In this document: positions 42,796 through 51,845 of the stretch, in pieces
Position numbering within the stretch: the first letter of the stretch is position 1
Layout: the number at the start of each line of letters is the position of its first letter
NCBI GenBank assembly: GCA_029194665.1
Contig: JARFXO010000004.1
Location: 372,001 to 436,000 of the forward strand
Reading direction: 5' to 3'
From: Nitrospira sp.
Lineage (GTDB): Bacteria; Nitrospirota; Nitrospiria; Nitrospirales; Nitrospiraceae
Length of the DNA stretch: 64,000 bases
Notes under the pieces: generated by a model
Database searches by the model: none
What the model was told of the DNA's origin: nothing
The model's input: the letters and a program-made list of their open reading frames with translations, nothing else
Translations under genes and position numbers: made by a program

Positions 42796-44601
42796 TCACC
42801 GTTTGACAGGGGAATCCTGGGGTTTCTTACCTGCTTGCGCTTTTCCGTCGCCCACAGTGCCACCCGGTTCCGGCCACTGAGTAATCACGATTTCCATTCG
42901 CCGGTTCCTACTCCGACCATTTTCAGTATCATTCGTCGCGATAGGCTTGCTATCTGCGTACCCCACTGCTTTGATTCGGTCGGCCCCTAGCCCGCCGCTG
43001 ACCAGTACCTGAACGGCATGGTCGGCCCTGGTCCGAGAGAGTTCGGCATTATCCCGAAAGCCTTTCCGAGGGTCGTTCCGGAGCGGCTGGTTATCGGTGT
43101 GCCCGGCTACCTCTATGTTCTGGTAACGGAATCCATGCAAGACGACGCCGATCCGCTCAAGCAGCGAGGCGCCTCCGATGGTGACCGTCGCGTCACCTGG
43201 GGGGAATAACTCACCGGCTGCCAATGCGAGGGTCAATCTATTTCCCCGCTGCTTCAAGGCAGCACTGCCCTTCCTGAGTTCGGGCTGTAATAGGTTCGCA
43301 AGGCTTTCGCTTACTTTGCCGAGCTCGCTATTCGATAGGAATGCTTCCCCATCATCTGCGACCTCAGAGTCTGGTCCGAGCAGGTTGGTCAAGGAGAGAT
43401 TGTGATCGATAGGTAGCAGCGCAAGCGAGGGAGGTTCTTCTTGAGCGGAAGGTGGCGTGGTTTGTTTGGACGAATTGAGCTCAAGCTCCGCCAGCAATTG
43501 CTTTGTGCGCACAAGTTCCGCGTCTTTTGCCGTGAGTTGAGGGTTGAGATCCGCCAGCTTTTGCGAGGCTTGTTTGAGGTCCTCCTTGACCTGTGCCAGT
43601 TCTTGGTCTTTCTTCGCCGTCTGCTGTTCCGCTTCGGCGGTGCGGCGCTTGGCCTGGGCCAGTTCCAGTTCTTTTCCCGCTATCTGCTGTTCCGCGTCGG
43701 TGACACGACGTTTGACCTGCGTCAGCTCTTGCTCTTTCCCCACCGTCTGTTGTTCGGCTTCGGTGACACGGCGCTTGGCCTGCGTCAAATCCTGCTCTTT
43801 TCCCGCCATCTGCTGGTCCACTTCAGCGGCGCGGCGTTTGGTCTGGGCCAGTTCATGCTCTTTCTCTGCCATCTGCAGTTCGGTTTCAGTGACACGGCGC
43901 TTAGCCTGAGCCAGTTCTAGTTCTTTCCCGACTATCTGCTGTTCCGCGTCGGTGACACGGCGCTTGGCCTGTGCCAGTTCCTGCTCTTTTCCCGCCATCT
44001 GTTGTTCAACTTCGGTGACACGGTGTTTCGCCTGCGCCAGCTCTTGCTCTTTCCTCGCCGGCTGTTGTTCGGTCTCAGCGCCTCGGGCCTTCGCCTGCGC
44101 CGGTTCTTGTTCTTTCTTCGCCATCTGTTGTTCAACTTCGGCGACACGGCGCTTGGCCTGCGCCAGTTCTTGCTCTTTCTTCGCCATCTGTTGTTCAACT
44201 TCGGCGACACGGCGCTTGGCCTGCGCCAGTTCTTGCCCTTTTCCCGCCGATGCCAACTGTTGCTCGAGTTCGGCAATACGGCGCTTGGCCTTGTTGAACT
44301 CCTCAGTCTGGGACGCAAGATCATCTCGAAGCTGCTTGGAAGTCTCGTGGCCGCTGGTTATCAGGGCTGCGAGCTCATTATCCTTGGCATGCAGCTGGAG
44401 AACGAGCTCACCGATCCGTTGCTTGAGTTGTCGCTCGAGCTCATCGATTTTGTGCTTGGCCTGCTGGAGTTGATTCCTCGCCACACTCAATTCGTCTTGC
44501 GATGACTGGCCGTCTGAATCTTCAACAGCCATGGAAACCGGGATGTTTCCGCATAGCATGACGATGGAGACAAGAGCAAAGGCGGATAACCTGATGATCA
44601 T
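42796..44601 (-). CDS. OmpA-family protein with long heptad-repeat coiled coil
   Basis: 601 residues: signal peptide or anchor (SAFALVSIVMLCGNIPVSMA), then about 330 residues of coiled coil, a Ser/Thr/Pro linker, and a C-terminal OmpA-like peptidoglycan-binding domain (about 455-575: YQNIEVAGHTDNQPL, NAELSRTRADHAVQVLV, IKAVGYADSKPIATND, GRSRNRRMEIVI). The peptidoglycan-contacting Asp and Arg residues are in place. Architecture is that of a periplasmic spacer anchored to the wall, like MotB/OmpA-type or TolR/Pal-like proteins, but without the MotB plug. The coil (residues 121-351) is made of 21-residue units; see the repeat entry. Confidence 0.85.
   Translation of the reverse strand: MIIRLSAFALVSIVMLCGNIPVSMAVEDSDGQSSQDELSVARNQLQQAKHKIDELERQLKQRIGELVLQLHAKDNELAALITSGHETSKQLRDDLASQTEEFNKAKRRIAELEQQLASAGKGQELAQAKRRVAEVEQQMAKKEQELAQAKRRVAEVEQQMAKKEQEPAQAKARGAETEQQPARKEQELAQAKHRVTEVEQQMAGKEQELAQAKRRVTDAEQQIVGKELELAQAKRRVTETELQMAEKEHELAQTKRRAAEVDQQMAGKEQDLTQAKRRVTEAEQQTVGKEQELTQVKRRVTDAEQQIAGKELELAQAKRRTAEAEQQTAKKDQELAQVKEDLKQASQKLADLNPQLTAKDAELVRTKQLLAELELNSSKQTTPPSAQEEPPSLALLPIDHNLSLTNLLGPDSEVADDGEAFLSNSELGKVSESLANLLQPELRKGSAALKQRGNRLTLALAAGELFPPGDATVTIGGASLLERIGVVLHGFRYQNIEVAGHTDNQPLRNDPRKGFRDNAELSRTRADHAVQVLVSGGLGADRIKAVGYADSKPIATNDTENGRSRNRRMEIVITQWPEPGGTVGDGKAQAGKKPQDSPVKR
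43549..44241 (-). repeat. 63-bp tandem coding repeat, about 11 units
   Basis: Each 63-base unit encodes 21 residues, consensus KEQELAQAKRRVAEVEQQMA plus one (K, R, G or E), that is three exact heptads. Units 1 and 2 are almost identical at DNA level, middle units differ more, and the last decays to KDQELAQVKEDLKQASQKLA. Such an array can lengthen or shorten by slippage while the coiled coil stays in register. Confidence 0.9.
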
Positions 44602-45109
44602 GTTTCACCCACAAATCGATAAGGTGCGGTGACCACAAATGGATTCCCCGCCAATGGGCCTCACTTCACTCATGTGCGCATGAAATCCGCTCAGGAGGCT
44701 TAGGCGGAAGCACCTGAATCCAAGCCTAAACCGATGTTGGCGCGTTCCCCTCTTTATGAAGGAAAAGAAAAAGCGGGAAAGAGATCGTATCGCCTTCGCG
44801 ATTCACTTTGCAACGGGGTGTATGGGGTCATGACACGCAAGACTGCGGGCGGCGAGAGGAATCTGGAACAGCCATCGAAATGAACAATCTGGAATCCAAA
44901 TGGTGTAAAAAGCCTTCACCGCACCGATGCACCGTATTTTCTCTGGCAATTTGACAACGTATTCGCGAACGGATCTGCGAGGCAGAGACCGAATCCCATC
45001 ACAGGTTGATGCTCTGATATAGGTTCCAGCTTCCCGCCTTGAATCTGATCGTCCGTCTCGCTAGACTTCGTTCCGCTCGAGGCGTTCTGCTTTTTCGGAG
45101 GTTACCCAG
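44602..45109. other. Divergent intergenic region
   Basis: About 500 bases between the divergent OmpA-family and Sel1-repeat genes. No ORF of note. It should hold the promoters of both genes, but I see no box pair convincing enough to list. Confidence 0.4.
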
Positions 45110-46135
45110 ATGACGGTTCGCCCTCTTCCTCACGCATTCATTGTCTTCGCAGCATTGGTCTCAGCAGGGATGAGCCCTTCGGAGGCAGCCGACCAACCGC
45201 AACAAGTGAGAGCAGCGTGCGAGAAAGGCACTGCAACAGCATGCAACTCCCTCGGGTTGTTGTCTCTGAAAGGGGAGGGGGTGAAGCAAGATGACACTCG
45301 AGCTGCAGCCCTTTTCAGGAAAGCCTGTGACGGCGGGGATGCGGGTGGTTGCTCCAATCTTGGCGTGATGTATGCCGAGGGGATCGGGGTTCCACAGGAC
45401 GACGTTCAAGCCGCTGCCTTCTCTCGGAAAGCCTGTGACGGTGGGAATATGAAGGGCTGCTTCAATCTTGGCGTGATGTATGCTGAGGGGACCGGGGTTC
45501 AACAGGACGACCTTGAGGCCATCGACTTCTATAGGCAAGCCTGTGATGGGGGGCATATGAAGGGTTGCTACAACCTTGGCGTGATCTATGCTGAGGGGAT
45601 CGGAGTCCCACAGGACGACGCTCAAGCCGTTGCTTTCTCTCGGAAAGCCTGTGACGGTGGGAATGCGAGGGGCTGCTACAACCTTGGCGTGATGTATGCC
45701 GAAGGGGCTGGGGTCCCTCAGGATGACGTTCAAGCAACTGATTTCTATAGGAAGGCCTGTGACGGCGGGAATCCGAGGGGCTGCTACAACCTTGGCGTGA
45801 TGTACACTGAGGTCCAGCAGGACAACTTTCAAGCCGCCGACTTCTATCGAAAAGCCTGTGACGGTGGAAATGCGAGGGGTTGCTCCAATCTCGGTCTGAT
45901 GTATGCTCAGGGGACCGGGATCAAGCAGGACGACATTCGAGCCATCCACCTCTACAGAAAGGCCTGTGACGCTGGGGATGCGAAGGGCTGTATCCATCTC
46001 GGCATGGTCTATCAAGTTGGAAGGGGCATCAAATCGGACGATACTGAAGCACTGAAGTATTACGGGAAAGCCTGCGATCTCAGGGAGCCAAAAGGCTGCT
46101 CTCATTACGCAAAGTTGAAGACGGGTAGACGGTGA
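45110..46135 (+). CDS. Secreted Sel1/Hcp-like repeat protein with paired cysteines
   Basis: 341 residues: signal peptide (FIVFAALVSAGMSPSEA, cleavage near 26) and about eight Sel1-like units of 36 residues, consensus GVMYAEGIGVPQDDVQAAAF then SRKACDGGNMKGCFNL. Each unit carries two Cys eight residues apart (ACDGGNMKGC), as in the Helicobacter cysteine-rich proteins where they form a disulfide across each helix pair. One unit (near 45815) lacks four residues in the loop (YTEVQQDN). RBS GGAGG seven bases upstream. Probably a periplasmic or secreted protein-interaction scaffold; the beta-lactamase activity claimed for some Hcp proteins should not be assumed. Confidence 0.88.
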   Translation: MTVRPLPHAFIVFAALVSAGMSPSEAADQPQQVRAACEKGTATACNSLGLLSLKGEGVKQDDTRAAALFRKACDGGDAGGCSNLGVMYAEGIGVPQDDVQAAAFSRKACDGGNMKGCFNLGVMYAEGTGVQQDDLEAIDFYRQACDGGHMKGCYNLGVIYAEGIGVPQDDAQAVAFSRKACDGGNARGCYNLGVMYAEGAGVPQDDVQATDFYRKACDGGNPRGCYNLGVMYTEVQQDNFQAADFYRKACDGGNARGCSNLGLMYAQGTGIKQDDIRAIHLYRKACDAGDAKGCIHLGMVYQVGRGIKSDDTEALKYYGKACDLREPKGCSHYAKLKTGRR

Positions 46136-46644
46136 GCTGGTCTGTGCTCAAGACCATCATGAGTTCATAAAGCAGAACAGAGGCAGAGAAAAACAGAGGG
46201 TCAGCGGCAGTAAAAAAGAGCGCTAAATTCCTATCAAGCCATCCGAATTTCTTCCCACCGGCCCTGTTCGATTGCGTCAATCAGAGCCTAGCGCTTTTTA
46301 ACAGAGCTTCTTGGCCACACGTGAGGAGGGTTACTCCTTTGTCCCCGTTGAGGCCCTGTTCCTCCATCCTGCTTATTGACCATGAGCGGCACTTGCGGTT
46401 GTCCGCTCGAGCACGACGAGGAACTGAACCGCTCAGCAGCCTCTCGTGCTGACTACTCCCCCGGAGAAGAGTAGGCAAGCGTGGCCAGGTCCCTTTCCAG
46501 TCTGGACAACGCCGGAAGGAAGAGAGCCGTTCTCAATAAGGGCCGACTGACCTACTCTGGTTCGGTACGGTATGGTGTAGCAATTGAAGGAGGCTGCCGC
46601 CTTTCTGTTTCGACACAGGGCACATGACGGCAGAGAGAGGACAC
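46136..46644. other. Intergenic region, no gene supported
   Basis: About 500 bases after the Sel1-repeat gene. Short frames on both strands lack RBS or family resemblance. No repeat or RNA gene recognised. Confidence 0.4.
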
Positions 46645-47295
46645 ATGGATAATGACGCAGCCTACGGGGTGTGGTGGCTCGTCCTCATTAATTCCCTGTT
46701 CTTTATTCTTTTTGCGCTGAGCTTCACGCGTCCTCGGACCGGACGTGATTGGCGATCCCTTGGAGTCTTCTCCGCGTTTATCGTGGCCCTATTTGCGGAG
46801 ATGTATGGGTTCCCCCTGAGCTTGTATCTGCTTTCGGGGTGGCTGGCGAACCACTATCCGGAGGTCGATCCGTTTGCTCACGACACCGGCCATTTCTGGC
46901 ATGTCTTGCTCGGCATCCCTGGCCCCGCGCACTCTGATCCAGTGCATATTCTCAGCGAGGTGCTGGTTTTCATAGGGCTGATCCTGCTGGCGGTGTCCTG
47001 GCGCGTCTTGTATCGGGCGCAGCGCGAGCAGACCCTGGCCACAAGTGGAGCCTATGCCTTGGTCAGGCATCCGCAGTATGCCGCCTTCATCATCATTATG
47101 CTGGGTTTTCTTCTCCAGTGGCCGACCTTTCCGACGCTGGTCATGTTCCCTGTGCTCGTGGGGATGTATGTCCTGCTTGCGCACGAAGAGGAAGCAGAGG
47201 CTCGTGCGCAATTTGGCGAGGCCTATGAGCAGTATGCGGCAGTGACCCCGGCCTTTGTTCCTTCATGGAAGCGGGTACGAGGACCCGAAAGCTGA
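46645..47295 (+). CDS. Isoprenylcysteine carboxyl methyltransferase-like membrane protein
   Basis: 216 residues from ATG 46645 (GAGAGGA upstream; an ATG seven codons earlier lacks a site). Four or five membrane segments: WWLVLINSLFFILFALSF, SLGVFSAFIVALFAEMYGF, a third at HILSEVLVFIGLILLAVSW, and IIIMLGFLLQWPTFPTLVMF. The signature of the ICMT/PEMT-like family is clear: TSGAYALVRHPQYAAFI and the C-terminal EEEAEARAQFGEAYEQYAA. These methyltransferases use SAM at the membrane; bacterial members mostly have unknown substrates (quinone-like or lipid acceptors). No operon partner. Confidence 0.82.
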   Translation: MDNDAAYGVWWLVLINSLFFILFALSFTRPRTGRDWRSLGVFSAFIVALFAEMYGFPLSLYLLSGWLANHYPEVDPFAHDTGHFWHVLLGIPGPAHSDPVHILSEVLVFIGLILLAVSWRVLYRAQREQTLATSGAYALVRHPQYAAFIIIMLGFLLQWPTFPTLVMFPVLVGMYVLLAHEEEAEARAQFGEAYEQYAAVTPAFVPSWKRVRGPES

Positions 47296-47412
47296 ACGTA
47301 GGAAAGCCTGGTCCATGGATGGGGCAAGAATCATGAGCGGAAGGGCAGGATGGGTGCTGTATAACCCGCCTGGGTGTTATGGTACCGTGCCTACCTCCAT
47401 GGAGGAATTACA

Positions 47413-47700
47413 ATGATATTCAGACGGCCGGAGCTCGAAAAAGATAATCCGATCGCTCCTGAACCGTATATAGGTCCGCGCCGACGGCTGGCGCTGGCTC
47501 GAGTCTCAGCATCGAGGGAATTTACGGAAGAGCATGATTTGAAAAAGATGTTGCAGGATTTAACGCTGGCGGCATCCCGTTATGTGGACAGTTTGCAGAA
47601 AAAGAAGAAAACAGAGAAGAAGCTGAAGATACTGCAGCATGCGATTGCACAAGCCGAGAGAGTGCTCGACGAACCGGAGGGTAAGTCCGTTTGCTTCTGA
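47413..47700 (+). CDS. Small charged hypothetical protein (95 aa)
   Basis: 95 residues from ATG 47413, with GGAGGAATTACA directly ahead. N-terminal IFRRPELEKDNPIAPEPYIG, then a helical, Lys-rich region (LKKMLQDLTLAASRYVDSLQ, KKKKTEKKLKILQHAI). No family recognised. It stands between two unrelated plus-strand genes. Confidence 0.6.
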   Translation: MIFRRPELEKDNPIAPEPYIGPRRRLALARVSASREFTEEHDLKKMLQDLTLAASRYVDSLQKKKKTEKKLKILQHAIAQAERVLDEPEGKSVCF

Positions 47701-47959
47701 AACCTCGTACGGTCACGCGGTGATCCAGCTGCCCCGCCTTGAATCATTTCCGATACAGTCTGTTATCCTTATAGATACAGAACCATCGTTGTAGCACTCT
47801 CCCAACCTCCGTTCTATTTCGTAAGACCTTAATATAGAAGCAGATACTTCTCCAGTCCCTCTGGTGCAAAGTTTGCTGATACCACAAGTGGAACGTCTTT
47901 CTTGTACTGAAGACGAGTCAGCGGCGGAGTAAATCCGGGGAGAAGACGGGGAGGATCGC

Positions 47960-49570
47960 ATGTCAGGGAAAAATATCGTGTTGTGTTCAGATGGAACAGG
48001 CAACACCGCCATCAAAGCGCGGGGGACCAACGTCTTCAAACTGTACGAAGCGGTTGATATCCAGGGTCATAAGTACGACCAGACCTTGAGGCCGCAAGTG
48101 GCATTTTATGATGACGGAGTCGGCACGTCGCGGCTGGCTCCGGTCAAGTTGATCGGCGGCGCCTTCGGCTATGGGTTTCGCAGGAACGTCAAAGAACTCT
48201 ACATGGAATTGATTCATGTCTACGAGCCGGGCGACCACATCTTCCTCTTTGGGTTCAGTCGGGGAGCCTATACGGTCAGGGCTCTCTCGGGGCTCATCCA
48301 GTACTGCGGCATTTTGGATGTGGGGAAAGTCAGCCATGCGGCACTCAAGCATTGCGTGAACAAATGCTGGACGGCGTTTCGGCGCGAGGCGTTCCAGAGG
48401 GTGACGGAAAGCGAGCGGCGGAAGAATCAGCCGTCGCCCGACAAGGTCAAGCAAGACCGAGCGCGACGTGAAGCGTGCGGCGCGATCATCCACGATGAAC
48501 ATGCGCCAGATGGGGCTGTGACCATAGATTTTGTGGGAGTCTGGGATACGGTCGGCGCAGTCGGGATGCCGTTTGAGGAGCTACGCGATCTGTTCAACTG
48601 GATCTATCCCATGCGGTTTTCTGAATTGACTCCCAGCAGCCGCATCATCCGTGCCTGCCACGCCTTATCGATCGACGACGATCGTCGGACTTTTCACCCG
48701 GAATTGTGGAATGAAAAGGACATACCTGCTGCTCAGGTTGATCAGGTATGGTTCGCGGGTGTGCACTCCAACGTGGGAGGCGGCTACGTGAAGCACGGCA
48801 TGTCTCTGGTGGCTTTGGATTGGATGATGGCCGAGGCTGAGCTCTGCGGGCTACGTTTTATCAAGGCGGACCGCGAGTACGTCCACACACACCAAGACGT
48901 GCATGACGAGCTCTATGATGCCCGTGCTGGCTTAGGCGCGTACTATCGCTGGGAGCCGCGTGACATCGTGAAACTCTGTCGCGATCACCATATGGGTTTG
49001 CCGAAGATCCATGTCAGTTTGTTTGAACGGATTGCCAACGGCACGGGGTGCTATGCTCCCATCAATCTTCCCGTTCAGTGTGAGGTGGTCTGTACAAATG
49101 AGGAACAGTCGTGGCCTTCGGACCGGATTCTGTGGACGATTGAGCGTGAGATTGGGCGTGGTGAAGAGACAGGCATGAAGCCGGCAGGGAATGAGTCTCT
49201 GCTGGAACGCATGACCGGAACCATCAAGAGCGGAAAGATGTCCTACTACTGCTTCGTGGCGGCCTCGATCCCTGCCGTCGGTTGGTGGTATGCCTTGCCG
49301 CCCTTTCCACAGGCTGCGGAGACCGTAGCTCAATGGTGTCCCTATCCCAATCTCGTGATCGGCGGCATCTACGCCTGCCTTGGTGGGCTGGTCTGGTGGT
49401 GGTCCGATCGGGTCGACCGACGGATGGACGTTGTGGCCCAGAAGCATTGGCAACCGCGTCGTGAAGCGCTACGGAACATCTTCACGGAGGCTCGAACGCG
49501 ACGGGAATTGGAGCAAGCCGAGGGGGGAACATCGACAGAACGAGAGCCAGGTAGTTTCGCATTGAGGTAG
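47960..49570 (+). CDS. DUF2235 alpha/beta-hydrolase with C-terminal membrane segments
   Basis: 536 residues. The N-terminal 370 residues follow DUF2235: KNIVLCSDGTGNTAIKARGT, VAFYDDGVGTSRLAPVKL, IFLFGFSRGAYTVRALSGLI with the GxSxGA nucleophile elbow, VDFVGVWDTVGAVGMP-like FVGVWDTVGA, and WFAGVHSNVGGGYVKHG with the catalytic His region. DUF2235 includes T6SS phospholipase effectors (Tle-type) and uncharacterised cytoplasmic hydrolases. Here two hydrophobic segments near 425-445 and 462-478 (SYYCFVAASIPAVGWWYAL, IGGIYACLGGLVWWWSD) suggest membrane attachment. No T6SS genes are near, so a housekeeping lipid or ester hydrolase is likelier than an effector. Confidence 0.85.
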   Translation: MSGKNIVLCSDGTGNTAIKARGTNVFKLYEAVDIQGHKYDQTLRPQVAFYDDGVGTSRLAPVKLIGGAFGYGFRRNVKELYMELIHVYEPGDHIFLFGFSRGAYTVRALSGLIQYCGILDVGKVSHAALKHCVNKCWTAFRREAFQRVTESERRKNQPSPDKVKQDRARREACGAIIHDEHAPDGAVTIDFVGVWDTVGAVGMPFEELRDLFNWIYPMRFSELTPSSRIIRACHALSIDDDRRTFHPELWNEKDIPAAQVDQVWFAGVHSNVGGGYVKHGMSLVALDWMMAEAELCGLRFIKADREYVHTHQDVHDELYDARAGLGAYYRWEPRDIVKLCRDHHMGLPKIHVSLFERIANGTGCYAPINLPVQCEVVCTNEEQSWPSDRILWTIEREIGRGEETGMKPAGNESLLERMTGTIKSGKMSYYCFVAASIPAVGWWYALPPFPQAAETVAQWCPYPNLVIGGIYACLGGLVWWWSDRVDRRMDVVAQKHWQPRREALRNIFTEARTRRELEQAEGGTSTEREPGSFALR

Positions 49571-50160
49571 GATGATGGGTCTCTGTGCATCATTCCTCGG
49601 GTGTCACAGAATAAAACTCGGATAACAAGCCCTCGCCAATCGGGTTGGGAATGGGCAATAGGTGGGCAAGAGGACAAGAGGAGAAATAGATCTGCAATCG
49701 AGTGAGGAGCGGGGTTCAACAACGACCGCCATCTGTGATTACTCCTTTTCCAAGCCGATGATTCGCTTCCGTCCGCTTGATATCCATTTCGATACACCTT
49801 TTTATCTGCTGAGGATGCGGCTGTGTAGATCTATCGGGCAGGCGGCTTAAAATTACGGAGTGAGACTTTGGACTTGCATCGTGGTACCCGAAGCGCGTAG
49901 CATGCCCTCTTCGCAGTAGTAGGATTCATAGTTGACGATGTCGGGTGCTATCTAATGCGGTCTTCCCTTTTCTCTTTGATGTGGGTCGGTCTTTGTCCGC
50001 GGGGTCCTACCTAGAGTGTCGGACGTTTGTCCTCTCTTGCAAAAAATGCGCGTGTGGATGCAAGGAACCTATTGGTCCAGGTTATTTTCTTCTCTGACTA
50101 AGCAAGCCCATCCGAATGGCTGGACAAGGTTCACCCTTTAATCAAGTTAGGAGACACATC
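49571..50160. other. Intergenic region before the surface-modification trio
   Basis: About 590 bases. No ORF with RBS, no repeat. It should include the promoter of the three-gene operon beginning at 50161; no clear -35/-10 pair is proposed. Confidence 0.4.
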
Positions 50161-50385
50161 ATGCTGAAATGGTCGACAGTTGGAGCGTCTGGTAGCCTGT
50201 TCATTCTTCTCAGCAGCATCTTCGTCTCTGATGCTCATGCGTACATTGATCCCGGAAGCGGGAGTGCCTTACTCCAGCTCATTCTCGGAGGTATCGCCGG
50301 AATCGGGGTTGTTGCCAAGTTGTACTGGGATCGAGTCAAAACCAAGTATCACTCCTGGTTCGGTCGAAAGAACGAATCGTCATGA
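50161..50385 (+). CDS. Small exported/membrane protein with IDPGSGS motif
   Basis: 74 residues from ATG 50161 (TAGGAGA eight bases upstream). N-terminal signal-like segment SGSLFILLSSIFVSDAHAYI with a likely cleavage after AHA, then YIDPGSGSALLQLILGGIAG, a second hydrophobic segment, and a basic end (KLYWDRVKTKYHSWFGRK). Small proteins with the AYIDPGxGS motif are commonly encoded next to surface-polysaccharide or sulfatase genes. Its stop overlaps the methyltransferase start (ATGA). Role unknown; perhaps a partner of the membrane hydrolase in this operon. Confidence 0.75.
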   Translation: MLKWSTVGASGSLFILLSSIFVSDAHAYIDPGSGSALLQLILGGIAGIGVVAKLYWDRVKTKYHSWFGRKNESS

Positions 50386-51845
50386 ATAAGTCGACGATGG
50401 CCGACACTCGACCTACCAGGGTAGGTGGGTCTTTTAGAGATCCTAGTGGGTACGTCTATCGCCATGGTGACCGCATTTTTCGTACCGTAACCAATGCGGG
50501 GAAAGAGCAATTCGACTTCGTTCACCAGTCCGGACTCTTCAAGTTGCTCATGCGAGAGGGACATCTCTTGCCTTTCGAGCTCATTGAGCGGCCTCTTTTG
50601 TCGGATGGAGATGACGAATCAATATCCTATGTGCTTGAGGTGCCGAAACTCACGTTTATATCGTTTCCTTACGAATGGCCGTTTCCAGCTCTCAAGGCCG
50701 CGGCCCTGTTGCATCTAGATATTCAGCTGACTGCTCTTGACCACGGCGTGACACTGTCTGATGCCTCTGCATACAATATCCAGTTCATTGGCGCCACTCC
50801 TACATTTATTGACCATCTCTCATTTCGGAGGTACGAACAGGGCGAGATGTGGGCGGGGCATCGGCAGTTTTGCGAGCAGTTTCTGAGTCCGCTCTTGTTG
50901 CGGTCGCTGTTCGGCATTTTCCACAACGCCTGGTATCGTGGGAGTCTGGAAGGGATTCCGGTCGTTGAATTGAGCCGGTTACTAACCTGGCGGCACTACC
51001 TCAAGAAGAATTTGTTAACGCATATTGTTTTCCAGTCCTGGCTGCAACGATCGACTGAGTCCACTTTACAGGGGCAGGGTCTCGACAAAAATGCCGTGAG
51101 AGAGGGGGGCCTCCCCCGGCAAGCGTATCGCAAGCTGCTCACCGGCCTGCGCGATTGGATCAGAAGCATTGAGCCTCTTCAAACAAGCAAATCGACTTGG
51201 CAGGACTATGCCAAGGATAACTCGTATCAGGCCGCCGAATCGGGTGAGAAAGTGGCCTTCGTGCGCGACTTTGCTGCGCAGCATCGCCCTCGGCAGTTGT
51301 GGGATTTTGGTTGTAATGCTGGAGTCTTTGCCAAGGCGGCCCTAGAAGGCGGCGCCGAGTACGTGGTCGGGTTCGATTTCGATCAAGGTGCACTCGACGG
51401 TTGCTACGCCGAGGCACGTAAAGATCAGCTTCCTATCCAATCAATTGTGATGGACATGGCCAATGTAAGCCCAGACCAAGGGTGGCTGGGAATCGAACGA
51501 GAAGGGCTTGGTGCCCGTCGATCCGCGGATGCCCTAGTGGCTCTCGCGGTAGTGCATCACCTGGCTATTTCACGGAACATTCCTTTTGGGGAGCTCTTGG
51601 ATTGGCTAGTGGACCTTGCTCCTTGTGGGATCATCGAATTTGTCCCAAAGACAGATCCTATGGTGAAGAAACTCCTGGCGCTTCGGGCGGATATCTTTGA
51701 AGCCTACACGTGGGGATTTTTCACGGATCGCATCGGCCAAAAAGCACGGATCGACCGTGTTCTACAAGTCGGGCAACACGGCCGCACCCTCGTGAGTTAC
51801 ATCCGGCACGGATATGAGGGAATCCGCCGAGAGCATCCCCTGTGA
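50382..51845 (+). CDS. Two-domain SAM-dependent methyltransferase (NoeA-like)
   Basis: 487 residues. The N-terminal 270 residues (GSFRDPSGYVYRHGDRIFRT, PYEWPFPALKAAALLHLDIQ, GVTLSDASAYNIQFIGATPT) resemble a kinase-fold-like domain seen in NoeA-like proteins; the DASAYNIQF stretch recalls a catalytic loop. The C-terminal Rossmann methyltransferase begins near residue 300: RQLWDFGCNAGVFAKAALEG (SAM glycine loop), YVVGFDFDQGALDG, and DALVALAVVHHLAISRNIPF. Between overlapping neighbours it is probably a glycan or lipid methyltransferase for a surface polymer. Substrate unknown. Confidence 0.8.
   Translation: MNKSTMADTRPTRVGGSFRDPSGYVYRHGDRIFRTVTNAGKEQFDFVHQSGLFKLLMREGHLLPFELIERPLLSDGDDESISYVLEVPKLTFISFPYEWPFPALKAAALLHLDIQLTALDHGVTLSDASAYNIQFIGATPTFIDHLSFRRYEQGEMWAGHRQFCEQFLSPLLLRSLFGIFHNAWYRGSLEGIPVVELSRLLTWRHYLKKNLLTHIVFQSWLQRSTESTLQGQGLDKNAVREGGLPRQAYRKLLTGLRDWIRSIEPLQTSKSTWQDYAKDNSYQAAESGEKVAFVRDFAAQHRPRQLWDFGCNAGVFAKAALEGGAEYVVGFDFDQGALDGCYAEARKDQLPIQSIVMDMANVSPDQGWLGIEREGLGARRSADALVALAVVHHLAISRNIPFGELLDWLVDLAPCGIIEFVPKTDPMVKKLLALRADIFEAYTWGFFTDRIGQKARIDRVLQVGQHGRTLVSYIRHGYEGIRREHPL

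Noticed and set aside
43549-44241. Possible CRISPR array because of regular spacing
   Set aside because: Period of 63 bases with no unrelated spacers, and the units encode perfect heptads within one protein.
43441-44505. Repetitive plus-strand frames with LFRHLLF-like patterns over the coiled-coil repeats
   Set aside because: They arise from reading the 63-bp repeat array on the wrong strand; the heptads on the minus strand are the coding sense.
47960-49570. Type VI secretion phospholipase effector
   Set aside because: DUF2235 is shared with effectors, but no immunity, VgrG or other T6SS gene is present.
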